Source: Larimichthys crocea (Eukaryota > Chordata > Actinopteri > Sciaenidae). From it: 64,000 nt of DNA. A program made the translations under genes and the position numbers. The notes beneath the pieces are model-generated. The model saw only the letters and a list, made by a program, of their open reading frames with translations. It had not been told where the DNA came from and did no database searches. The stretch spans positions 8,911,774 through 8,975,773 of the forward strand of contig NC_040019.1 of assembly GCF_000972845.2 (NCBI RefSeq). Direction: 5' to 3'. Each line of letters begins with the position of its first letter. Position 1 is the first letter of the stretch. Positions 31,455-45,395 of the stretch are shown here, piece after piece.

Positions 31455-32187
31455 GCATGCCATTCAGGAAATTAAACCTTTGAATATATTGAATGAAACT
31501 TTGAATATATGGAGTGAACCTTAAATATATGGAATGAAGTCTGAATATAATATATATATAATTAATATTTATATGTACTTAATAGATGATTACTTGTTTA
31601 ACATATGTTGTTTCTGGAGTATGGAGTAAAAATGATTTCTCCCTGGGATTATTAAAGTATTTCTGATTCTGATTGCCATTGATTTAAAATCCTCTGGATT
31701 ACTACGTTTCGATATATCGATATATTGCACATTTGAAATATTCTGCATAGTGTAACACATTCCTGCACAGCTCTTTTCATCCTAAACATATATGTATATG
31801 CTGTGACTTTGATTCATTGTCTACAGCCTAATTTAATTCGACTTCTTATTTCTATATAAAAATAAAAGAAAAAATACATTTTTACCTGATATTTGTAAAG
31901 ATCGCAGCACATATTACATACACACTTGAACAAAGTCAATATCCTGCAGTCAGGCTGCAGCCTGCACAACTCAGCTGAGGAGTGTTTGCACCGTTTATGC
32001 TTTCCGTGGCTAACGTTACGAACAAGACTTTATTTCTACATTAAACCCACATCTCACACCTTGCTGGATTCATTTGTTTCTTAGCTCTTTCTCATAAGAC
32101 ACGTAAGTAAACACACGAGTTACCTTTGGAGGTCAGAGCGCATTGTCGCTGATATAAGCGTAGCTTCGCTAAGTGCTGCTGCCACAT
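25900..32187 (-). CDS. coq4: Ubiquinone biosynthesis protein COQ4, mitochondrial
   Basis: Seven exons: 32187-32124, 29999-29844, 28082-27986, 27879-27777, 27617-27488, 26983-26890 and 26095-25900. They sum to 840 nt, or 279 residues (human COQ4 265). The first exon encodes a basic, Gln-rich, acid-poor N-terminus ([15 protein letters not shown]), as expected of a mitochondrial presequence. Family blocks follow: [46 protein letters not shown] and [11 protein letters not shown]. The metal-binding motif HDxxH-x11-E is intact as H169, D170, H173 and E185, and it is completed across the exon 5/6 junction. COQ4 acts on the matrix face of the inner membrane in the coenzyme Q complex and is implicated in C1 decarboxylation/hydroxylation of the ring. 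The gene looks functional. Confidence 0.96.
30243..30755. mobile_element. 513-bp MITE-like element with 48-bp terminal inverted repeats
   Basis: The left end 30243-30290 (starting CAGAGTTTAGTCTG) matches the inverted right end 30708-30755 at 47 of 48 positions. The interior encodes nothing recognisable, so this is a non-autonomous DNA element in coq4 intron 1. I could not find a convincing target-site duplication. The CAGAG terminus is hAT-like, but the superfamily is unproven. Confidence 0.85.
31413..31452. repeat. GT microsatellite in coq4 intron 1
   Basis: About 20 GT units with one interruption. Confidence 0.95.
31577..31674 (+). repeat. Teleost LINE-like 3' tail (GGGATTATTAAAGT family), copy 1
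   Basis: It carries ACATATGTTGTTTCTGG, then CTCCCTGGGATTATTAAAGT and a TTCTGATTCTGATT end. The same phrases in the same order occur at 58133-58254. The ATTCTG-type tail is common at the 3' ends of fish non-LTR elements. Confidence 0.75.
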
Positions 32188-32340
32188 TGTTTGACCGCTA
32201 ACACGCATGCGCAAGAATCACTAACGGCTAAACCCAAACAACATCGGCTTTCCTCTCCGGTGCGGCCCAGACAGAGGGGCGGGGTTAGTCAGTCAGTTGA
32301 ACTGAACAGAAAAAGGCACAGAGAGTGTAACTCCGTTCAC
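32188..32340. promoter_or_regulatory. Divergent coq4/traf2 promoter region
   Basis: This lies directly upstream of the coq4 start codon. A GC box (GGGGCGGGG) sits at 32276-32284 in a CpG-richer stretch. The next plus-strand gene, traf2, has no other obvious CpG-rich start region before its first coding exon, so a shared bidirectional promoter is likely. That is an inference; no transcript start can be read from sequence. Confidence 0.5.
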
Positions 32341-35300
32341 CGCAGCTGCTTAGCTGTAGAAAATAAGTGCATGTACAAAAAAATAAAAGTGTAAACACAG
32401 CTCAAAAATAAGGTTGAGCTGCTCTTTCCTCCTGCGGTCTCTTACTTTTCCGTCTTTTTTTCGACAAAGTGGCACAATAAAACAACAACAAAAAAAAAGG
32501 TAAACTGGTTGAGAAGGTGACTCAGCTTGGCAGACGTCTTAGCTTAGAAGCTAAGTCGGGTTAAACTGGCTGCCCAAAGTTGTGTTGCTACGAAGAAGTA
32601 AAGCGTAAAATAAACGAGCTCTGTTGGGGAGAAGCTAACTGACTCAGAGCTGGTCATGCCTGTTTTATAAACTGCTGCTGACGTGTGGCTTTGTGTGGTG
32701 GAGGGGTGGGAGGTATTCCAGTGAAGTACTAGAGTAGGTTTGGTGTACGATTAAAACTAGAGCAAGCTGTTTTGCAAGGTCGGTGAGTAAAGATCCTGTT
32801 TGCCTTTTTCAGTGCAGTGCTTGCAGGGAGGGTTCAGGGTCCGGAAAGTGCTGGTCCGGGTTGGAGTTAGACAGAAATGCCGATCACGAACATGGCGAAC
32901 CAGAGAGAGGGAGAGAGGTGTGGACGGCCATGCAAGGGAGGAGGAACAACATATGGTGTTTTTGTGACTTCATATAGCTCCTGTTGGATTTTAAAAAGTA
33001 GTCAGAGAGAGTTGAGTTTGAGACAAAAAAGTAGAATCTGTGGAGATGGATGGGATGGTTTAGTTGTGCTTTATTAGTCAAGACATTGTTTTGATTGAGA
33101 ATACAGATATTGGTGTTATTTCTTTCACAGATATTTTTACAAAAAACATTTAAAAACCTTTTATTTATTTTTTTGTTTTTTGTATTACAACTCAGTCTTC
33201 ATAGTTTATTTATGTTTGTGCTTAGTGTGTGGCTGCATGATTCAGGTCTGTTTTAGTGTGTTTATATCACAAAGAGATGATTTCTACACAGGATTGGCTG
33301 ATATTGAAGATAGTTTGCACTGGATTTGTAATTGCCACATTTCTATTGTTACTATGGATACATAAACAAGCAAGAGTTTGTGTGTTTGGCTCATTGTTCA
33401 CTGCACTCACGTTCAGTCCTGCAGCTCCACTGTGTTTTCTGACTGAATGCTGTTTCTCTTTCCTTTGGTCTTGGTTTGAACGAGCTGAACTCTTGAAATA
33501 TTGTGCAACCGCTTTACAACTGCATGTTTCGACACAGTGAATTCATGTTAGTCATATGTTGGTATAAGGCGGACAGACTTTCTGAGAATTAGACAGGATG
33601 AGGTGGCACTCCTGTGTTAGTGGCCTTTTCTAAGAAATGAAATAGAAAAGTTTCCCGCCTGAAATGGGGCTCTTCTTGAGGTTAAAAAATGATGGGTTGA
33701 CAAAGATGATGATGATGAGAATTACTCATCATTATTCTAGGGAATTCACTGTAAGAATTGCTGTTTTACTCTCCATACGGTGGGACTGAAGTCTAAAATG
33801 TGTAAACATTCATTAAAAAAAATTCACAAATAAACTCAAAATGTCAGTAATATTTAACCCTTTGCCAGAATAAAATATATATTTCACAGTTAACTGCTTT
33901 GCCACGTCATCTTAAATGTTGGGTTTTAGCTGATAATCTTATCTGAGCACAACTGCTCCTTAAATGTTAATTATGTGTAATTGAAAAGATGCCAGGAAGT
34001 CTGAATGTTACTGGAAAGATTAGAGTGTTTATCTGTAATGTTTACTGGTATTTCTGTAATGTGTGCTTTACTGGTCATGTGTTTACATGTGACAATTAAA
34101 GTCTCATGATGAGCATGAGCAAGTTTTTCCCCATAGCTTTTAGTCTACTGATCATGAGATCTATGTTATACTTAATTCTGAGAATATCGTTATGAAAATG
34201 AGATGTAAATGTTCTCATGTTTTCAGTATTCATATGGGAAGTGAAATAGATTCATTTTCTTCCTTCTTTACCTTTTTCTTCTTTTTTTTTAACTTCCCAT
34301 GTCTAATATTTCCTTCTTTTAAGCCACGTCAACAAAAGCTTTTTTTGCCTTTTTGCAGATGCATGGGATTTCTATACGCAGTCTGCTCAGATCTGTGTGT
34401 GTGTTAGATTATGAAGGATAAAGTGTGTTTTGTAACTAAACACAATGTGGGTGCACACACACAAGTCTTGTTGGATTATGAAACTTTGTTCTTGTCTGTG
34501 GCATTTAGTTTGACTTATTATTCTTGGGTTGTGCTTTTAAGGCTTTGACTCAAGCAAATCAAAAGGTGGAGACACGTTGCTGAAAGCTATTTGGCTTTTG
34601 TACAGAGTTCAAACCAGATAAACTAGATGTCATTATACAACCCTTGGCTACAATGAACTGAATACTTTCAAAGGTTTTATATGTCATGGAATACAAAGTC
34701 TCAGCTCTTTGCAGACTTCTCTGAGGCACATTCGTTTTAACTATACTGTACTTACATACACACATGTATTATGGCTTTTCCATTCGTAGAGCATTCCATT
34801 TTCTGCAGCTGTGTGCAAAACTAAACCGAGTTGTTCTCTGTGACAGGCAGCAAACAGCCGTGTGCATATTTCCTCATGGAGTATTTGCTGTGGTTGTGTG
34901 GCAGTATGTTCCACGTATGGGAAAAACACTCCCTACTTATTTTCCCATGAGGGATTTTTTTATGATAAGTCATGGACTGCTAATAGATTAAACATCCACA
35001 AAGCAGACATTTCCAAAAGGGAGTGTTTTTTTTTTTGGTGTTGTTTTTTTTTGTAGAGGGAGGGGAGTTTTCTCGTACAAATGTAGCTCTCCCACAGTCT
35101 TGGTACTGCACTATAAGAGCATAATAAGAGCATGAACATGAGACTGATTGAGTAAACACGCATCATCAGCCAAGCCGGACAGGCCAAACACTGGCTCTAC
35201 ATCTCGACTTTCAAGTATTTGATTCCCAACCACCATAGTTTCTCCTTCATCCTAGCTGTGACAGAGTCGATTTTTCCAGCAGTTGTGAAACTTGACCCAT

Positions 35301-36669
35301 AGAGGTCAGCGTAACCGTGCTTTTCTGCCATAAAACGTGATACAAGAGTTCGTCCACAGGTCAACGATTACCGATATGGCGACTGATATAGTGTAATTCT
35401 TGTGCTGGAATGAATGACGCACCTTTTCTATGTTGATTCTGCACCCCTATGAGTATGCAAAGGCGCTCAGAAGGATGTATTCTTAAACAAAGTGTCTTTT
35501 TGATTCTTTCACCAGATGGCACCAAAGGAAGAAATGCTCAAACCATAAACATAGTAGCTTTAAACGGTTGCATTTTAAATTTTAATGGTTACATTTAACA
35601 CAGATATCACACAATTTAAAGTTCATCATTAAATATATTGTGACCACACCCAATTTTGATCAATCGCGCATTGTCTTCGATGTACATATTGTGGGCAGAG
35701 CGTGCAGCAACCATTAGATGGCAGTACAAGCACGGTTTATTTGGGTTACTCTTTAATAAAAGCTGTCTTTCGTAGTAAATGGCACACCAGTTTCAAACAT
35801 AAGTTAGTGTAGCTTGACACTATTTAATCTTTGTCATTACTTTAGGAAAGATAGTGGCACATGGTGGTGCTGTTTCCAGCAGCTTTATGTCTTGGCATGG
35901 TGATCTTTTGAGTTTGTCACAGTTTGGATTTTTAATTCATTTTTCATCAGGAGTTGTCTGTTGTACGGACTGGGATCCCTTTTTGATGGACTCCAAGTGA
36001 ACAGTTGTCGGAGAATTTCCTGTTTTTACTAAACTTCGCTCTACTTGCCATGTTTACATTCTAGCGCAACAACTGTCACCAGCATTTCTATCACAGATAG
36101 ATTGTTGATAACAACTCGCACGCACATAGAATTACACATAGATAAGGATTTTAGAAAGGCACGCCATTTGACCTTGTATTTTAGCTGCACAAAGGTTTCA
36201 GCATAGCCTCAATAGTTTACATGTATTTGAATTTCATGCAAACCAGATGTGATTTGCATAGATTTTAATAAAAACATTATAGTATTTGAACATTATTTGG
36301 CTGTGACATATAAAGCATGTTTTAGCCTGTAGCAGCCAAACACAACAAGGTTCTTTGACACAAGATGACAGTCTTACATAGTTTCACTATGATGAATGAA
36401 CCTTAAACTCTCATTGTGCAATTATTTGCACTATAATTGCTTGCACTTTCATTACATCTACTGCATTTTACATGACTCTGCAGAACTGGCATTCTTGTGT
36501 CAGAGTTGTGCCTATTGCAAGTATTCATTAAGTTATTTCTAGTATGTCAGGGGAAGTACAAACTTTTATTGCAAGTGCTACATTTGTTTATTTTTACAGG
36601 TGTTGCGTGGTTGTTAATAGTTGCTATGGTATTCATTCACAGGAAATTGTACCAGATTGATGGAGAAGA
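32341..36669 (+). other. traf2 5' UTR/intron region
   Basis: No coding exon was found between the divergent promoter and the first traf2 coding exon. The stretch probably contains a 5' noncoding exon near 32.3-32.9 kb and a long first intron. Open frames here (for example near 33200-33540 and 34200-34400) have no family resemblance. Confidence 0.4.
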
Positions 36670-39600
36670 ATGGCCCGAATTTCGCTGGACTGTCCCAACT
36701 CTTTTCCAGGGATACCCCTCAGTGTGCTGACGGTGCCCATGGAGAATAAATACAAATGTCAGCAGTGTCACCTGGTCCTAAGGAAGCCTGTCCAGGCTCA
36801 GTGTGGCCACCGCTTCTGTGTACACTGCTTCAAGCAGCTCACCAGGTACACTGGAGGTCCTGAGACCACTTACAAGCGTGTGAAATGCAAACCCACACCT
36901 CCCACAATGCTTTACCCTCTTACTGGACATGCTTCAACACATCCTGTGTTCCTATCTCTGCTCGCCTCTGGAGTCTTGTGCACGCAAGATCAATTACTTT
37001 ATGCAGACTCATCCCTCACATGACTGAAATCAATGACTCACAAGGATCTGACCATGCTGACTCATTCTAAAGGTGTCCTTGTTTTCTTCTCCACATCCTG
37101 TCCATTAATGCATTGTGAATGCATTAGGAATACATTGGTATATGAGCTCATGTTTAATCATACTCTGATGGTATCATTAAACATGATGTGACATTACAGG
37201 GGATTAAATCATTTTAACAGCTATTCATAAAACCAAATACAACAAAAATAATATTATTAAACTAAACCTTTATAAACATGTATGTACTGGAGTCTCTTTT
37301 CTAATCTTCCACCATTCAGACAACAGCAAAAAGCACTTGTGAAGTTTCACATGTACAATGTCATATGTACAAGTTCCTGTGTTGTTAATTTCGTTACATG
37401 CTCTTTCACATGCAGTTAACTTAATCTTTATATAAAACCATGTGAATTTTATATCTGAAGTGGTTTATAACCACCAGTGTGACATGATACCTGATACTGA
37501 TGATGATTTCACATGTGCTATTTGCTGCTTGTGGGTGTTTTTGCTAATGCATTTTTCTCATGAACTTTCCACACCTCGACAAAGTTGCAAATTGCAGCAT
37601 TTGTTTAGTGCTGCAATCAACTTTTACTGCTGTTGTATTGATCAATGATTCATCTACCTGAGCTGTGGTCCATACTGGTCAGCATGAAAATGTTGCTGAC
37701 TGTTCGCACCAACCAGCTTTTCGTTTTTTTTTTTTTTACTATGAAGTAAAAAACCTGTTTTGTTTGTCAGTTCTGGGCCAAAGCCATGTGAAGCCTGTCG
37801 ACAAGAAGAGATCTATGAAGAACCTATTTCCATTCTAAATAGTAACGAGGTAAGTCATGGAGTATGTCGTTTCAGCCAACATTGTTATGTTATGAGACAT
37901 CTTCCTTGTAATCTGTATACTATTCCTCACCCCCACCCTGTTACAAAGAAAAAAATCATGTCTCCAGTCTGACGGGAGAACCCCTCATTACAGACACACA
38001 ATTTAATCTGTTATGTCTCTTTGAGATTATAATTAGTGGCTTCATGAGTTCTTTGCTTCTCTATCAGGTATTTCCAGACAATGCAGCTGGACGGGAAATA
38101 GCAAGTCTGCCTGCTAGATGTCTGAACGAAGGCTGCAGTTGGACAGGCTCGATAAAAGAGTATGAGGTGAGGTATAAAGTTCAGCTTGCCGCTTTCAACT
38201 TGAGTGTCACCGTCTCACATTAACTCGTGTCTGTTTACCACACTTGAACCAGTAATGTCAGTGTTTTCTTCTAAACTAGACCAGTAAGCACTAAATGTTC
38301 TGGATTCTCAGATCACACACCCCCCTCCCCCCCTTGGGCCTTCAGAGAAACAGGAAGTGAAACTTAACATGTGGTCTGGAAAGTCCCTGTGTTACCAGCT
38401 CAGTTAACAACAACAGATCACTGGGAAAGTACCAGGACATAAAAGGCCTTTTTAACTCGAGATTAACTCAAGCCTGACTGCCTGTAAAGGGTTAGCGGAG
38501 CGTGATACATGATAACGAAACAGCTTTTTTTTAGGTTTAAGTCTAGTTCAATAAGGAACTACTAAATTTACAAATGCAGTCAGACACAGAATAGAAACAG
38601 GTTTAGGCAATGAACCACGTCTACCAGACAGACTGTGGTTTGTATAATCACGTAAAAGCCCCTACACACTCATAGAAGCTGTTTGTGTTCTAGTGTCTGA
38701 ATCAGCGTCATTTGTCTACAGTCTTGTTTCTACTGTAAATATCACTACGTGGGTGGGTGTGTGTGTGTGTAGAGTTTTTGTCCTTCACCTTGCAAAAGCA
38801 CATGCATTTTTGTCATGATCTCACACTGTGCAAGATAGAGAGTTAGCAGACATCCTGGTGGTATTTCTATGAAAAGGATGTTTGCAATGTTTTTTTTTAT
38901 GTGTCAGGCTTTCGGTAAGCGTAACCTCATCAGATAGAAATTCAGAATGTGACGGCAGGAAATCTTAACTGCTGATGCTGGAGATCATTTTGCATGTTTT
39001 GCAAATGTGGCTCTGATTGGTTAGCCGATTAAAACTTCCTGTATTTGTTTTTGTTTTCTTTTTTAAACATTTGACCGCTTTGATCAGAATCTGTTATATC
39101 CGTTTCACAGCATGCTAAACGACAATTACAATGCTGTGTGACACCACAACATGATTGTGCGAACAGTTGTGGGATGTCGTCTTAGTCACCGTAGTGAGGA
39201 AAGATGCGAGTTTGTCGTTAGATAGCCATACACACCCGAAACTAGGCGTTAGGAAAGCTGGAAACATCGACTAAATGTCCTCGGTGGAGTCGTAAGGACT
39301 TGGATGTGGCTGTTAAAGATGACTCATATATAGTTTTGTTGCAATTCGAGTTCATACCAGCGAAGCGGCTCTGAAAAATCAACAGTCAAAACGAAAAACC
39401 AACATACCCGTTGTTCCTGCTTTGTGGCTCCTTGCGGGCTACAGTCATTATGGAGGGAAATCACTTCCTGGTCACCAATCTCCGCCTACACTTGAGCCCC
39501 TCCCACTCAAGTCCCGGTAATTTTCAAAAAGGAGATATTTTAAAATATTTTAATTTGAAAACCTCCCATTTTTAATCTCGCAAAGCTCTCTTCTTACCTC

Positions 39601-42600
39601 ACTTCTCTAATATGTGTATATATTTTATATCTCTGTTTTATTATTTTATTAATACTTTATATTTATTTTATTAAGTCTCAGAATATTTCTCCTAATTGAA
39701 CAGAAAACATTAAATCACATCAATAATTTCATGATAAAAGAATCACAATTACTTAACATCACTTTCATAATTAAATAAGTGTACTGTACCTTTTAGTTGT
39801 CACCTGTTTTTTTTGGGTTTTTTTCAGATGAATGATAAATTCTTGTGTGGGAAACAAAGCTTGTTTTTCCACATTTGAACTGTCGGCACATCCTGTACCA
39901 CGCTTGCTTAAATTAAGTGTGTCTGACAGTTTGTGCAGAACATTTGTGTTACAGTGAACAAGGGTGCGTCGTCAGTATATAAAAACCAAAAGAAAACCCG
40001 CCAAAACGTCAGAAGCTTTTATATTTAGATTTGTGATCATCTACCCTTACTATGTTCATACAAATGTGACGTAACACCATGGAGTACAGCTGTTTTTCTT
40101 TGATATTATCTTTTGAACAATGAATATCAGTCATGTCTGCACCGAACGTTTGAATGTAATCATAAGGAAAAATCTCTCTCTCTTCCATTTTTAGGCTCAG
40201 CATGAAGGTCGCTGTGAATTCGAGCGGGTGAAGTGTGACGCCTGCCAAAACTCGATCCTTCGTACAGAGCTGTACAGACATATTGAGAGGGAGTGTGAAG
40301 CGAGAACGCTCAACTGTAAATACTGCAAAATGACATTCAACTTTAAAGACATCAAGGTGAGAGATTGTTTTGTTGTAAAGCATTTCCTGGTTGTGTCTGC
40401 ATTTATAAATAGACCCAAAATAATACTCTCCATCATGGTTGTATTTTAGGCCCATGATGCGATCTGTCTGAAGTTCCCCTTACAATGCAAGGACTGTGGG
40501 AAGAAGAAGATCCCAAGGGAAAAGGTTTGAGCTGTTCCTCACATTACCCTTTCATTTTCCAAATTTATATCGAGGTGAAGTTCAGTGGTTTCAAATTACT
40601 CTTGTACTGTACTCTGTTGTACTGTATTAAAATAAATCTATAAAAGGACTATCTTTATCCTGAATAAGCTAGTGCTACATACATTTATAGTCTAAGCAAA
40701 CCTGCAACACCTTTCCCCAAATAGTCTGAAATATTTGCACAGTGATGTGTGATTACATAATATTATACAAGTAACATACAAATTAAACAAGTAAGTATAT
40801 AAATCATTGTACAATGAAACTAGATGCATGTCAGTGATTTAAACTGTCATCAACATCATCATGTGAACATGAAAGGTTATTTCTAATGGAGGTTTTAGAA
40901 TTCCCTGAATGACCACTAAGTTTCTGAATCACTTTCATTTCTCTGTTTGAGTTCAAGCCCCTTTTTTTTGGAGCTGATACACTAACTTTTTTTTTTGTCT
41001 TTTCTCTCTTCAGTTCAATGACCACAGCAAGTCCTGTGCTAAGTCAAAGAGTGCATGTCCGTTCAGTGAAGTGGGCTGTAAATCTGTGGTATGTACAGCA
41101 ATCTAATCAAACATAATGCTTTCATTGTGTTAGTTTGTGTTGGAGCCGGTCGACAAAAATGTGAATGCAAATACTGTTGGAAGATGTCTCAAAGTTAGTT
41201 TAACATTTTGGGATATATCTGTACTTGGAGTTGGATAAGAAGATTGATACCACTCCCATATCTGTACAACAAATATGAAGCTACAGCCAGGAGAACCCCC
41301 CATGTGTGAAGTAATTTAGAAACAGTCAAACACTAATAAGTTCATTTTTTAACTGTAAAATCTTCTATTCGGTACAATTCATTGATATTGATCATTGTAC
41401 ATGAACACATAATTTCATATGAGATTTCTCACCGGGCTATTTCTGTCACTGGGTTGAAATGATGTTGGTGTGGCTCAGTCAGAACAACGGCGCCACATAC
41501 TTTCATGCACCAATCAGGATATAGGAACATTTGAATGTTTGAATCTGACGACAGCTGAGGGATTGTTTATTTATGTTGCCAGGGCACCCACGCTGTTCTG
41601 ATAGAGCAGATAAGAAGGGCTTTTGACTCCTAACATCCATTGTTGCTTATTTAGTGTTGAATATTTAATACATTTAATAGATTTACATTTTGTTGTTCTG
41701 GCTCTTTCACAGTAAATAAACTTTAAAAGCATTTTGCTCTCTGAAACAGCGTCACAATCCTGAGAATTAAGGTTTATGCTCTGCAGTTTGAAAGTTTAGT
41801 TTAGTTGCAGGAGTAGCTAAATAAGCTCTGTTGTGTTTCTCAGATAGAGAACGGGAAGCTCGCCGACCATGAGCAGATCAGCACCATGGAGCACTTGCGT
41901 CTGCTGCTGCCCATGGTGCTGTCCATGGTTCGGACACGTGCTGATGCTTCTGGTCCCGGGGAGTGGCAAGAGGACTCTGGTCTGGGCCTGTACAGGGCTC
42001 CTGAGGAGGGAGTCAATACGGGCACTGGAGCTGCAGCCTCTGGGCAGTCTGTGGACTTGGAAAAGAAGGTGAGTCTCAAATGAATTGGATGCTCTTTTGT
42101 TGACCACTAATGTTTCTAAGTTTTGAATGAGTATCTTAATGTATTTCTTTCTGTTTTTAAAGGTAAACGCTTTAGAAAACATTGTGTGTGTCCTGAACCG
42201 AGAGGTGGAGCGCAGTTCGATTACGTTGGAAGCTTTCTCGCATCAACATCGTTTAGACCAGGAAAAAATCGAAAACCTCTCCAATAAAGTCCATCAGCTA
42301 GAGCGGACAGTGACCATGAAAGACTTGCAGCTGTCTGAAACTGAACAGCTGTTGCGAGAACTCCAATTCTGCACCTACGATGGAATATTTGTGTGGAAAA
42401 TCTCTGACTTCACACGCCGCAGACAGGACGCTGTGGCCGGTCGTTCACCTGCGATGTTCTCCCCAGGTGAGCGGAAAGACCTAATCATGACGCAACATGT
42501 ATTTCAAAGGTTCTTTGTATGTGCTGAAAGGTTATTTCTGACTTTTAGTGAGTTAAGATGATGTGATATGTATGATCTAAACTCTTGGCGTCTGGTCAAG

Positions 42601-43179
42601 GGAAACTCCACTTTCCTACACCCTCATTGTCCTTCAGGGAGCGTACATGTTACTCCCCTCGCTGTTTTTTAGGCTCCGTAACATTCATGGTTCTTCTTTT
42701 TCTTCCTCGCAGCGTTTTACTCCAGCAAATATGGATACAAAATGTGCCTGAGACTGTATTTGAACGGCGACGGGACAGGCCGTGGAACACATCTTTCACT
42801 GTTCTTTGTGGTCATGAGGGGAAAGTGCGACGCACTGCTCAAATGGCCATTCAGTCAGAAGGTAACAAAGACTTGTAAACAATCTTTCCTCTCATGTTAA
42901 CCCACAATGAATGGTGGCACCAAACAAACTGATGTTCCTGTCTCCTTCTCTTTCCCCAAGGTGACCCTGATGCTCTTGGATCAGAACAACAGGGAGCACA
43001 TTATTGATGCTTTCCGCCCTGATGTCACATCCACCTCCTTTCAGCAGCCAATCAGTGAGATGAACATCGCCAGTGGATGCCCGCTCTTCTGTCCGCTGGC
43101 GAAACTGGCTGGCAAAAGCCCATATCTGAGAGATGATACGATTTTCATCAAAGCGATTGTCGACCTCACAGGCTTATAG
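36670..43179 (+). CDS. traf2: TNF receptor-associated factor 2
   Basis: Ten coding exons: 36670-36845, 37771-37849, 38068-38166, 40195-40356, 40450-40524, 41014-41088, 41844-42068, 42163-42466, 42713-42861 and 42961-43179. They give 1563 nt, or 520 residues (human 501). The RING finger has C30, C33, C45, H47, C50, C53, C65 and C68 and is split between exons 1 and 2. TRAF-type zinc fingers span about 86-222 (for example [12 protein letters not shown] and [13 protein letters not shown]). A coiled coil follows at about 298-365 ([13 protein letters not shown]). The C-terminal MATH/TRAF domain is at about 368-516 ([46 protein letters not shown]). TRAF2 trimers dock on TNF-receptor tails and recruit cIAPs for NF-kB and JNK signalling. 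Teleosts can carry more than one traf2 copy, and I cannot tell which this is. MENKY at residue 24 is an alternative start. Confidence 0.96.
38173..40194 (+). other. traf2 intron 3
   Basis: This is a 2-kb intron with a short C-rich patch near 38320 and AT-rich sequence elsewhere. I saw no nested gene. Confidence 0.5.
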
Positions 43180-44292
43180 GGTGTGCACTGTGGAAGCTGC
43201 ACCAAAGCACCAAAATCCAAGAAAACTTACTGATAATTAATAATTATAATTTATAATAACGATAGCAATATATCTATATGATAATATTTATTATACATAT
43301 CTACACTATACATCAAAATATCCCCCAGATGTTCTTGGGAGTGTCACATTGAGTGATATACAAGGGTGTCTAAAATAACATAACATGGTGGATTTTTAAT
43401 GGTTGGTGGTCATCCATCTTTAGTGAATAAATTAATCTGACTTATAGGAGCCAGTGGACAGCGGCGCTGCCATACCTGTGCTTTATATAAGTGTAGCCAT
43501 TTCTGTTATTTTGTTAGAGACTTGTATGTGCAGTACCTTGATCACATCTGCAGAAATGTAACGCTGTCAACAGTAGAGCTCTGAGTTTTACTAACATTAA
43601 GAGATGCGGAGTTAAATATGTCTCTCACGACATAAGAGGTCTTCAATCATCTGTCATCTTAATGTGACACCCTCTTGAAATGACTAAAGAACAAATATTT
43701 TTTAACAAATATCTTTATATTTACATATATACACACACACACACAGTGTATACTATAATAATTATAGTACTCCAGAGTTTACGTTGTGTGGTTCTTGACA
43801 TCTAGCAGTACTCAACTGTAGAGCATGCTTGCTGCTGTATGTAAGCAGCTGTAATCCTGTGCCTGTGCTTATATAGACCACCGATACGAGACTGGAGTTT
43901 AGCTTTTAGCAAAAGAATAGTAACTTACTACTGTTAACAAAGAAGAAGAAAACAAAAAAAAACAAACAAAAAAAAAAACTTAACTTCCTGCTCAACTCAG
44001 TCCTACAAGTACCTAGAAACCCTGGCAACTGATAATCACTCTATATTGTAACCACCACCATATATTCCAATAATTATACATTATTTGCAGTTGTGTTTTG
44101 TTTTAATAGGAGTAATTTGGTGTAGCTTTTGATTAAAAGTGGATAATCCTATATATCATAATCAAACAAAATTTTTAGGCGTGTAATTTGCCAATTCATA
44201 TTAATTAATTAATTATATTAAATGTATTGTCTTCGACCATTAACTGTGTTTCATTCACCTTGATTAACTTCAACTGTGTGAGTTTTCATTAT

Positions 44293-44298
44293 AATAAA
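44293..44298 (+). terminator. Candidate poly(A) signal of traf2
   Basis: AATAAA followed by a T/G-rich stretch about 20-40 bases on, 1.1 kb past the stop. This is a plausible 3' end for traf2. Confidence 0.5.
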
Positions 44299-44359
44299 GT
44301 GCTGGATATTTCATCAACTTTGAGTTTAGAGTTTTTGTATGTAAATCAATAGGTTTTCA

Positions 44360-45395
44360 TGTAGTTAGTCAACAGAAAGTTAATTTTCCCCCAAGTGTAA
44401 GATAGAAACTGGTAGTCTGACACATTGTTTGTGGTATTGTAGAAAGGTTTTGGCAGGTCATAGGGAAGGAAATTAATAAGATTTTGTCTATCAACAGTAA
44501 TAATAACCCTTTATATCTGCTACTTGGTTTATCTGATATATCCATCACTGACAAATTTAAAAGAAAACTTTATCAGACACTTGCTTTCTGTGCTAGAAAG
44601 AGTATTATTTTGAATTGGATCACAGATGAAGTTTCATATAAGGCTCAGTGGCAAAGGGTGTTATAAAAAATTGTAAAAAAAAAGTGTGTGTTCCTGTTTA
44701 TTGCATGTCTTGAGGGCACCTCCCTTTATTAATGTTTTGCTGAGGTTGGCAGGGTAAGGTAAAGTTCAGGTTAATGTATAAATAGAGAACAGAACAAGGG
44801 TCAGAGAAGTCAGAGAGGTGACATACAGATTGAGGATATGCTGAGAACTGATTAAGGGAAAAGAAAAATGTTTAGATTCTATATATGCAAATTGCCTGTT
44901 AGACAGCCCATTATCGATTGTATAAAAACTGTCAAGGCTCCTCGAGGAGCCTTTTCTCTGTAACCCCTTTTGTGTGTTGCACTGTTAAACGCTTTTTCTT
45001 GTACAAGAATAATAAATTCAACTTAAACCTTGATACTATGAATCCAGTCCTCCTTATTCAAGGGTTTTTCTTTAAAATTCCCATAACAAAGGGTTATATT
45101 TGAATATGTTGTGTTGGACTATTTGACATGTAAACTTCACAGCAACAATGATGCCTTTTGTAAAACATGGGAAACCTTTCTGTCATGTTGGTTTGAACAT
45201 TGTACAAAAGGGACACTCTTTATTTTACTTATTTATTTAAAATTTATTCTTACTTGTATAGGATGTGACTTCTAAATCCCTGTGAATTTAATTGAATATG
45301 TACGTGAGCCAAATGTTTGCTTGTTTGTTTGTTATATGTTCTTGTTTTACCTGTTGAAAAACTAATAAAATATATCCAAAAAAATAAATAAAAGA
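44360..45395 (+). mobile_element. 5'-truncated LINE-1-type retrotransposon, 3' end
   Basis: The plus-strand frame near 44450-44665 reads like the C-terminal end of a fish L1 ORF2 protein (NPLYLLLGLSD, then LAFCARKSIILNWI and a short KAQWQRVL end). About 700 bases of noncoding 3' sequence follow, ending in AATAAAATATATCC and an A-rich tail near 45380-45395. It is strongly truncated at the 5' end, as is usual for L1 insertions. The left boundary is approximate. Confidence 0.65.
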
